The notes below the pieces were generated by a model, which made no database searches, had not been told where the DNA came from, and saw nothing but the letters and a program-made list of their open reading frames with translations. Source: UBA11164 sp002420085 (lineage in GTDB: Bacteria > Pseudomonadota > Gammaproteobacteria > Xanthomonadales > Xanthomonadaceae). From it: a stretch of 28,346 nucleotides of DNA. Below, one piece after another: positions 23,448 through 28,346 of this stretch. The stretch covers positions 1 to 28,346 of the forward strand of contig DALYLJ010000022.1 of assembly GCA_031976395.1 (NCBI GenBank). The letters run 5' to 3'. The translations under genes and the position numbers were made by a program. Position 1 is the first letter of the stretch. Every line of letters begins with the position of its first letter.

Positions 23448-24529
23448 CTGCCCCGATCCCCCCACCCGGCGGCATCGATGCCGTCAACCGCGACTTCTGC
23501 CAGTTCGATCAGGTCGACAAGTCGCACACCTACCGGCTGTCGGAAGCCTGCGACGGCAGCGAAGCCTTCGACGAGGACTTCGTGGTGCGTACCTGCGACC
23601 TGTCCGACTACCTGCACGGCGATGCCGCCGGCCGTCGGCGTTTCGCGCAGTCTCTGGGCCAGGCCATGGAGGAGATCGGCTTCGCCATCCTGGTCGGTCA
23701 TGGCATCGATCGCGACCTGTTCGCCGATGCCGAACGGGCGACCGTGGAACTGTTCGAGACGGTCAGCATCGCCGAGCGCATGCGTTACCGGGCTTGCCGG
23801 AGCGGCTCGGTCAACCAGGGCTATTTTCCGATCGAGCAGACCACGATCATCCACCCGGATCTGGTCGAGGGCTGGGTGTTCTGCCGACGGGCGTTCGATC
23901 TGGACGGCGACCCCGACTATCGAGAGCGCGATTTCTGGCCACGCCCCGGCTTCGAGCCGCGCTTCCGCGCCCTGGTCGAGGCGGAGCAGCGGCTGATCCA
24001 GCCGATCATGGCGGCCATCCTCGACTACCTCGGCTGCGATCCCGACCTGTATGCCGACCGGCTGCGGGCCACCAACTTCGGTTTCCGGCTCAATTATTAC
24101 CCGGCCCCGGATACCCTGCCGGAACCGCCGCGTGGTGGCCGCATGCTCGGCCACGAGGACGTCGATCTGTTCACCCTGCTGCCAGCCCCGGCGATCGAGG
24201 GCTTGCAGGTGTTCAACCGACGCAGCCTCAAGTGGGTGCGACTGCACGCGCCTCCCGGCAGCATCATCCTCAACATCGGCGACTACATGCAGCGGATCAG
24301 CAACGACCGGCTGCTGTCCACCACCCATCGCGTCAGCCAGCCGCGCGACCCGGCGGCCCGTTCCGTCCCCCGAATCTCGACACCACTGGCCGTCTATCTC
24401 TGGGAACACGAGTTGCTTGAGGTGCTGCCCGGCCTCGGCGAACCGCGCTATCCACCGGTCACAGCCCTGAGATTCCACACCGCAACCACCGCCAAATACT
24501 ACGGCGCCGACTACGCGGTCGATTGCTGA
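23444..24529 (+). CDS. Isopenicillin-N-synthase-like 2-oxoglutarate/Fe(II) oxygenase
   Basis: A 361-residue non-heme iron oxygenase. The N-terminal DIOX_N-like part contains GFAILVGHGID (79-89). The double-stranded beta-helix core supplies the iron triad H237-x-D239 (in GHEDVDLFTLL) and H295 (in STTHRVSQP), with the cosubstrate pair R310-x-S312 (RISTPL). GRMLGHEDVD differs from the usual HTDxGxxT by having Asp for Gly. Such enzymes hydroxylate, desaturate or cyclise small molecules, using 2-oxoglutarate and oxygen. The ATG overlaps the symporter's stop codon by four bases, so the oxygenase may act on the imported amino acid. The reaction is unknown. Convergent with ltaE. Confidence 0.88.
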   Translation: MTAPIPPPGGIDAVNRDFCQFDQVDKSHTYRLSEACDGSEAFDEDFVVRTCDLSDYLHGDAAGRRRFAQSLGQAMEEIGFAILVGHGIDRDLFADAERATVELFETVSIAERMRYRACRSGSVNQGYFPIEQTTIIHPDLVEGWVFCRRAFDLDGDPDYRERDFWPRPGFEPRFRALVEAEQRLIQPIMAAILDYLGCDPDLYADRLRATNFGFRLNYYPAPDTLPEPPRGGRMLGHEDVDLFTLLPAPAIEGLQVFNRRSLKWVRLHAPPGSIILNIGDYMQRISNDRLLSTTHRVSQPRDPAARSVPRISTPLAVYLWEHELLEVLPGLGEPRYPPVTALRFHTATTAKYYGADYAVDC

Positions 24530-24536
24530 ACCGCGT

Positions 24537-24556
24537 CGTGCCCCGGCACCGGCACG
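24537..24556. terminator. Short hairpin between convergent oxygenase and ltaE genes
   Basis: CGTGCC (24537-24542) pairs with GGCACG (24551-24556); an alternative tighter pairing, GTGCC/GGCAC, uses 24538-24542 and 24545-24549. It fills the 34-bp convergent gap. No T-tract. Confidence 0.45.
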
Positions 24557-24563
24557 GTCCGAC

Positions 24564-25577
24564 TCAGCCGAAGAACGCAGTCAGTGCGCTGACCGTGCGT
24601 TCGATGTCGTCGTCGTCGATGTCGAGGTGGGTGACCATCCGAATGGTCGGCAGATAACCGATCGACATCCGGATGTGCTGCTGTTCGAGGTATGCCCTGA
24701 AGGCGGTCAACCGTTCGACCGGCACTTCGATGAACACCATATTGGTGTGCTGACCCGCCACTCGCAGCCCTGGCAGTCCGGCCAGACCGGTGGCCAGACG
24801 CTCGGCACGGGCGTGATCGTCGGCGAGCCGTGCAACGTGGTGATCGAGCGCATGCAGACAGGCGGCCGCCAGCAGGCCGGCCTGACGCATGCCGCCACCG
24901 GTGACCTTGCGCCAGCGGGTGGCCTGTTCGATCAATTCGCTGCTGCCAAGCAAGACCGAACCGACCGGCGCCGCGAGCCCCTTGGAAAAACACACCGAGA
25001 CACTGTCGAAATGACGGGTGATGGCACCCGCCGGGACGCCGGACGCGACAGCGGCATTGAACAGGCGAGCACCATCGAGGTGCATGGCCAGGCCATGCTC
25101 GCGCGCCCGGGCGCGCGCCTCGGCAAGATAGTCGAGCGGCAACACTCGACCGTGCCAGGTGTTTTCCAGACACAGCAACCGGGTGCGGGCAAAATGCGGG
25201 TCGATCGGCTTGATCGCCCGCCGCAGGGCATCCAGTGGCAGGCTGCCGTCACCGGCCGTGACGATCGGCTGCGGCTGGATCGAGCCGAGCACGGCGGCAC
25301 CACCACCCTCGTACTTGTAGGTGTGCGCCTCCATGCCGACCAGATACTCATCGCCCCGCTGGCAGTGGGCCATCAGCGCGCACAGATTGCTCTGGGTGCC
25401 GGAGGGCATGAACAGGCCGGCCTCGAAACCGAGCGCGCCGGCCAACCGCGCTTGCAGGGCATTGACGGTCGGGTCTTCGCCATAGACATCATCACCGACA
25501 TCGGCCTCGATCATGGCCTGTCGCATGGCCGGGGTCGGTCGGGTGACGGTGTCCGATCTGAGATCGATCCAGTGCAT
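24564..25577 (-). CDS. ltaE: Low-specificity L-threonine aldolase
   Basis: A 337-residue cytoplasmic PLP enzyme that cleaves L-threonine and allo-threonine to glycine and acetaldehyde. The N-terminus IDLRSDTVTRPTPAM, GDDVYGEDPTVNALQ and MPSGTQSNLCA are family landmarks. The PLP-binding lysine is K199 in SVCFSKGLAAPVGS, and HLDGARLFNA at 166-175 supplies the aspartate and arginine that hold the cofactor. The start at 25577 is used because the family begins at this point; the in-frame extension to 25679 is not family-like. Convergent with the symporter-oxygenase pair. A glycine source next to gshA fits glutathione metabolism loosely, but no operon links them. Confidence 0.95.
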   Translation of the reverse strand: MHWIDLRSDTVTRPTPAMRQAMIEADVGDDVYGEDPTVNALQARLAGALGFEAGLFMPSGTQSNLCALMAHCQRGDEYLVGMEAHTYKYEGGGAAVLGSIQPQPIVTAGDGSLPLDALRRAIKPIDPHFARTRLLCLENTWHGRVLPLDYLAEARARAREHGLAMHLDGARLFNAAVASGVPAGAITRHFDSVSVCFSKGLAAPVGSVLLGSSELIEQATRWRKVTGGGMRQAGLLAAACLHALDHHVARLADDHARAERLATGLAGLPGLRVAGQHTNMVFIEVPVERLTAFRAYLEQQHIRMSIGYLPTIRMVTHLDIDDDDIERTVSALTAFFG

Positions 25578-25910
25578 GGGGAGTGCTCCGCGTGAGTCGG
25601 TCAGTGTAGCGGCCTCGGGGCGAGACCCGCACCCGGCTGCGCCGACACCCGACCCCGTCATCCAACTTCCCGCGTTCAACCATGATGACTGCCGGGGATG
25701 GGTGGATGCGGGTGCCTGACGGTGTCAGTGCGCCGCGATCTGGGGTGGAGCGGAGCGATCGGGTCGGCGGGACGCGATTTTGGATGCCTGCGACGGGGTC
25801 ATGCGTTGTATTTCGGCATGGGGGATCCGCCCGACAGGCAGGCTGACCGATGACTTCGGCGGCAAGCGGATCAGGCGAACCGCTGACGGACGGCGTCGTC
25901 GCTCTGTAGG
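25578..25910. other. Intergenic stretch at the core/accessory boundary
   Basis: About 330 bases with no gene that I can support. The left end must hold the ltaE promoter, though no good hexamer pair is seen. CTGAC-GGT-GTCAG at 25716-25728 is a short palindrome. The sequence is GC-rich up to about 25900 and then changes abruptly to AT-rich, which suggests that the accessory segment begins near 25900. No integrase or clear attachment site is seen. Confidence 0.5.
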
Positions 25911-25913
25911 TAG

Positions 25914-26025
25914 TTTCAGCTTATAAACGGGTTTCAGCAGATGTTGAAGGATCGCCTAGAAGTGAAATCTCAATGACTGATTTCAGAAAATCTGGTATTT
26001 TCAACGGATGCTGAAATAGGATAAT
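25914..26025 (+). promoter_or_regulatory. AT-rich promoter and operator of the AbiE-like operon
   Basis: TTTCAGC occurs at 25914-25920 and 25932-25938, and its complement GCTGAAA at 26010-26016. ATTTCAG (25980-25986) and CTGAAAT (26011-26017) form a 7-base inverted repeat. Between these arms lies an extended -10 candidate, TGGTATTTT (25993-26001), with ATGACT (25973-25978) 17 bases upstream as -35. AGGA at 26018-26021 is the ribosome site. AbiEi antitoxins are known to repress their own promoters through inverted repeats, and this arrangement fits. Confidence 0.6.
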
Positions 26026-26028
26026 CCA

Positions 26029-27090
26029 ATGAAAGAGGCAGAGGCTCGTGCTGGTGAGGCACTGCGCGGGTTGCTTGAGAAGATCCCGATCCTTCAGATC
26101 GAAGGCATCAAGGCCGAAGCCGTCTCCGGTGATTGGCAGCCGGATTTGATCGCCCGGCTGCTCGTGGACGGACGGCAGCACCTGCTCATCTGCGGGTACA
26201 AGTCGAACGGGCAACCGCGGTACGCCCGTTCCGCGCTGTTGGAACTGCGGAACTATGTGGCGCAGCGAGCCCCGCAGGCGACGCCCGTCTTCATCGCGCC
26301 CTACATCTCGCCTGCAGTGAGGCAGTTGTGCGAGGAGAAGGGGGTTGGCTATCTCGACTTGGAAGGAAACGCCCGGATCGCCTTCGGCGGCGTGTTTATC
26401 GAGCGCATGGTGGCGGACAAGCCTGCGGCCGAACAACGCGAACTCAAGTCGCTGTTCAGGCCGAAGTCGGCCCAGGTTCTACGCGCCATGCTGCGCGAGC
26501 CCGGTCGTGCATGGCGCGTCATCGAGTTGTCCGAAAACACCGGAGTGAGCCTCGGGCACGTCAGCAATGTGCGCACCGCCCTGATCGATCGGGAGTGGGC
26601 GCGCGCCTCGGAAGATGGCCTCGTCCTCTCAGAGCCCGAAGCACTACTGGATGCATGGCGTGACAGCTACACAGCGCCGCCAGGTGAGCGGTTGCGGTTC
26701 TACACGCCATTGCATGGCAGCGCGCTCGAAGACGCGGCCCGTAGCGCACTGCGCGCCGAAGACGGTCTCGGGCGTGCGGCCTTCGCATCGTTCTCGGCAG
26801 CGCAGTGGCTTTCTCCTTACGGGCGCACTGGCACACACTACTTCTTCGCCGACGAGGAGGGCCTGAGCAAGCTCCGGGCGGCGCTGAAACTCGCGCCCGC
26901 CTCGAAGGGCGAGAACGTGGTCGTCACCGTGCCGAAGGACTCGGGGCTGTTCGCCGACACAGTTGAACCTGCGCCGGGCGCAGTCTGCACGAGCCCGGTT
27001 CAGACCTACCTCGACCTCTCCATAGCCGGCGAACGCGGAGCTGAGGCCGCCGACCACTTACGCCAGGAAAAGCTTTCATGGCGCAAATGA
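26029..27090 (+). CDS. AbiEi-like type IV antitoxin / transcriptional repressor
   Basis: A 353-residue protein, probably the antitoxin and repressor of the operon. Residues about 1-130 look like a PD-(D/E)xK nuclease-like fold: PDLIARLL with D39, then LLICGYKSNGQPRYARSAL where the usual E-x-K appears as G56-Y-K58, so the catalytic acid seems lost, and GVGYLDLEGNARI at 106-117. A winged helix follows at about 145-200 (SAQVLRAMLREPGRAWRVIELSENTGVSLGHVSNV). The C-terminal 150 residues resemble the AbiEi second domain. Ribosome site and repeated operator lie upstream. The last 13 bases overlap the toxin gene, as is typical of antitoxin-toxin pairs. In AbiE systems the antitoxin silences transcription and does not bind the toxin. 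Confidence 0.8.
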   Translation: MKEAEARAGEALRGLLEKIPILQIEGIKAEAVSGDWQPDLIARLLVDGRQHLLICGYKSNGQPRYARSALLELRNYVAQRAPQATPVFIAPYISPAVRQLCEEKGVGYLDLEGNARIAFGGVFIERMVADKPAAEQRELKSLFRPKSAQVLRAMLREPGRAWRVIELSENTGVSLGHVSNVRTALIDREWARASEDGLVLSEPEALLDAWRDSYTAPPGERLRFYTPLHGSALEDAARSALRAEDGLGRAAFASFSAAQWLSPYGRTGTHYFFADEEGLSKLRAALKLAPASKGENVVVTVPKDSGLFADTVEPAPGAVCTSPVQTYLDLSIAGERGAEAADHLRQEKLSWRK

Positions 27091-27950
27091 CACCACCCCA
27101 GGAACCACAGTCGGCCGCCGAGTACGACGACCGGACGACCGCCGCAGTGAAATCGGTGCTGATCGAGATCGGCCAAATCCTTGGTAGCTTCAAGGGCAAG
27201 TTCGCCATCATCGGTGGCGCGGTTCCCTGGCTGCTGCTGGCTAACGAGGACATGCCGCATGTCGGCACGCTCGACGTGGACGTCGGGCTGGACGCGGAAG
27301 CGCTCGGCGACGGCGAGTACGCGACCTTGATCGGCGCGCTTCAAGGCCATGGCTATGCCCAGCGTGAGGGACTTCGGCGTTTCCAACTGGTTCGCCAAGT
27401 TCCCGCGCGAGACGATGGAGAAGCGATCGACGTCGTGGTCGATTTCTTGATGCCGCGCGACGCGGAGATCGTCAAGAACAATCCGCCGTTGATCAATGAC
27501 TTCGCGGTGCAGCGGGCTGACGGCGCCGACCTGGCGATGCGATTCTATCAACGGGTGGCGGTGGCTGGGCCGATGCCGGACGGAGGGACGAACCGCGTGG
27601 AGATCGCGGTGTGCTCCATCCCCGCTCTGCTGGCGATGAAGGGCCATGCGCTGGCGGGCCGCTACAAGCAGAAGGACGCCTACGACATCTACTACTGCGT
27701 GCGGAACTACCCCGGCGGCATCGAGGTGCTGGCAGATGAATGTCGCCCACTGCTGGGGCATCCCAGCGGCGAGCGCGGTTTCCGGCACATCGCCGACAAG
27801 TTCGACACCTTCGAGGGTCATGGGCCTACCTGCGTGAGGCGCTTCGTCGAAGACACACATGCGCTGGGCGATCGCACACCCGAACAGTGGCAGCAGGACG
27901 CATTCGGGCAGATCGACGCGCTGCTGCGTGCCATGGCGCTCCGAGGTTGA
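27078..27950 (+). CDS. AbiEii-like nucleotidyltransferase toxin
   Basis: A 290-residue protein of the nucleotidyltransferase superfamily, probably the toxin. The active-site motifs are IIGGAVPWLLL (GG at 46-47) followed by TLDVDVGLD with D66 and D68, a third acid in IDVVVDF (D118 or D122), and the AbiEii-type K199-D200-x-x-D203 motif in QKDAYDIYYCV. Known relatives (AbiEii, MenT) block growth by modifying RNA such as tRNA acceptor ends with nucleotides. The ATG at 27078 is 6-8 bases after AGGAAAA and overlaps the antitoxin gene by 13 bases; a second ATG at 27087 would give a 4-base ATGA overlap but a poorer ribosome spacing. All catalytic residues appear intact, so it is probably functional. 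Confidence 0.82.
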   Translation: MAQMTPPQEPQSAAEYDDRTTAAVKSVLIEIGQILGSFKGKFAIIGGAVPWLLLANEDMPHVGTLDVDVGLDAEALGDGEYATLIGALQGHGYAQREGLRRFQLVRQVPARDDGEAIDVVVDFLMPRDAEIVKNNPPLINDFAVQRADGADLAMRFYQRVAVAGPMPDGGTNRVEIAVCSIPALLAMKGHALAGRYKQKDAYDIYYCVRNYPGGIEVLADECRPLLGHPSGERGFRHIADKFDTFEGHGPTCVRRFVEDTHALGDRTPEQWQQDAFGQIDALLRAMALRG

Positions 27951-27976
27951 GTCGCGCGACCATGGACTACGCATAA

Positions 27977-28285
27977 CTTCGCAATCTTCTGGAGCACACC
28001 GTATCCACCAGGGGCAAGGTGGACGCCCAGTGGCAGGTCATTCGTGATGGCCAGAAGACCGAGGAACTGGAGCGAATCATCGCCGAGGAAAGCCTCGACG
28101 CCGAGGCCACCGACCGGGAAGTGTTGCAAGGTGCTGGCAAGGCGACGGCGGAAATCGCTAAGGCGCACGCCAAGAGTGAACTCGCAAAGTATCGCGTCGT
28201 GCAGGATCGCTTGTTCGAGAGCGATTTCGCGCGCCCGACGAGCGTAGCTCGCGTAGGCGCCCGAAGCGTTCACTGCAAGGCTTGA
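27977..28285 (+). pseudogene. Relic ORF: HsdR C-terminus joined to RhuM C-terminus
   Basis: An open frame of about 100 codons, preceded in frame by a TAA at 27974-27976. The first part (about 27977-28110) reads LLEHTVSTRGKVDAQW ... ELERIIAEESLDAEAT, which resembles the extreme C-terminus of type I restriction HsdR subunits. From about 28112 it reads DREVLQGAGKATAEIAKAHA ... YRVVQDRLFESDF, the C-terminal region of virulence RhuM-family proteins. Both pieces lack their N-terminal domains, so it looks like an internal deletion that fused two neighbouring genes. RhuM homology ends at about 28228, exactly where the 43-bp repeat begins, and the last residues are repeat-encoded. A short GTG-started peptide (28019-28285) could still be translated, but function is unlikely. 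Identification is from recalled family sequence patterns. Confidence 0.6.
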
Positions 28286-28339
28286 CTGTAAAAGTGGCGC
28301 GCCCGACGAGCGTAGCTCGCGTAGGCGCTCGAAGCGTTC
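28229..28339. repeat. Two 43-bp direct repeats at the right edge
   Basis: Unit 1 is 28229-28271 and unit 2 is 28297-28339; they differ at a single base (28261 C, 28329 T), so 42 of 43 match, with a 68-bp period and 25 unrelated bases between. Each contains the hairpin CGAGC-GTA-GCTCG. Sequence after unit 2 is cut by the window end, so more copies may follow. They look like a dispersed intergenic repeat rather than CRISPR, but this cannot be settled here. Confidence 0.85.
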
Positions 28340-28346
28340 GCCTGCA

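Noticed and set aside
28229..28346. CRISPR array
   Set aside because: Only two units of 43 bp with a 25-bp interval are visible, outside usual repeat and spacer sizes, and no cas gene is in the window; more sequence to the right would be needed to exclude it fully.

Overview
This is GC-rich DNA, apparently bacterial chromosome. Gene content points to a gammaproteobacterium of the Xanthomonadales/Lysobacterales type: an EngB GTPase gene is divergent from a cytochrome c4 – DsbA – EEP-phosphatase block, a LysR regulator is divergent from isocitrate lyase, and there is a large TonB-dependent receptor. This placement is inferred from family content and gene order. No rRNA or tRNA gene was recognised.

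Layout. (1) 1-1463: an XRE regulator with a MmyB-like sensor half, divergent from a small membrane protein, with a perfect 17-bp palindrome between them. (2) 1479-6545: a leftward TonB-dependent receptor and dihydropyrimidinase, divergent from a MarR regulator that is followed by an AhpD-like protein. (3) 6622-11236: leftward membrane and proteolysis genes (DUF805, M48 peptidase, DUF898, and a CPBP-type intramembrane protease with a long exported helical domain). (4) 11372-12859: a Ycf46-like AAA+ ATPase. (5) 12976-16580: an AEC transporter, a LysR regulator and divergent aceA. (6) 16632-20475: a GFA-fold zinc protein, an EEP hydrolase, DsbA, cytochrome c4 and divergent engB. (7) 20679-25577: glutamate-cysteine ligase, an NSS sodium symporter translationally coupled to a 2-oxoglutarate/Fe(II) oxygenase, and a convergent low-specificity threonine aldolase. 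(8) 25578-28346: an accessory segment with an AT-rich operator region, a two-gene AbiEi/AbiEii-like type IV toxin-antitoxin operon, a relic ORF that appears to join the C-terminus of a type I restriction HsdR to the C-terminus of a RhuM-family protein, and two near-identical 43-bp repeats running to the window edge.

Most of the window is ordinary core metabolism and envelope biology. The right end is the part most likely to be novel. There, a toxin-antitoxin operon sits beside the scar of a restriction/RhuM cluster. The antitoxin carries a restriction-nuclease-like N-terminal domain that seems to have lost its catalytic acid, and the repeats begin exactly where the RhuM homology stops. Other points of interest are palindromes in three divergent promoter regions, three 11-bp tandem repeats upstream of engB, and the ATGA-coupled transporter-oxygenase pair.
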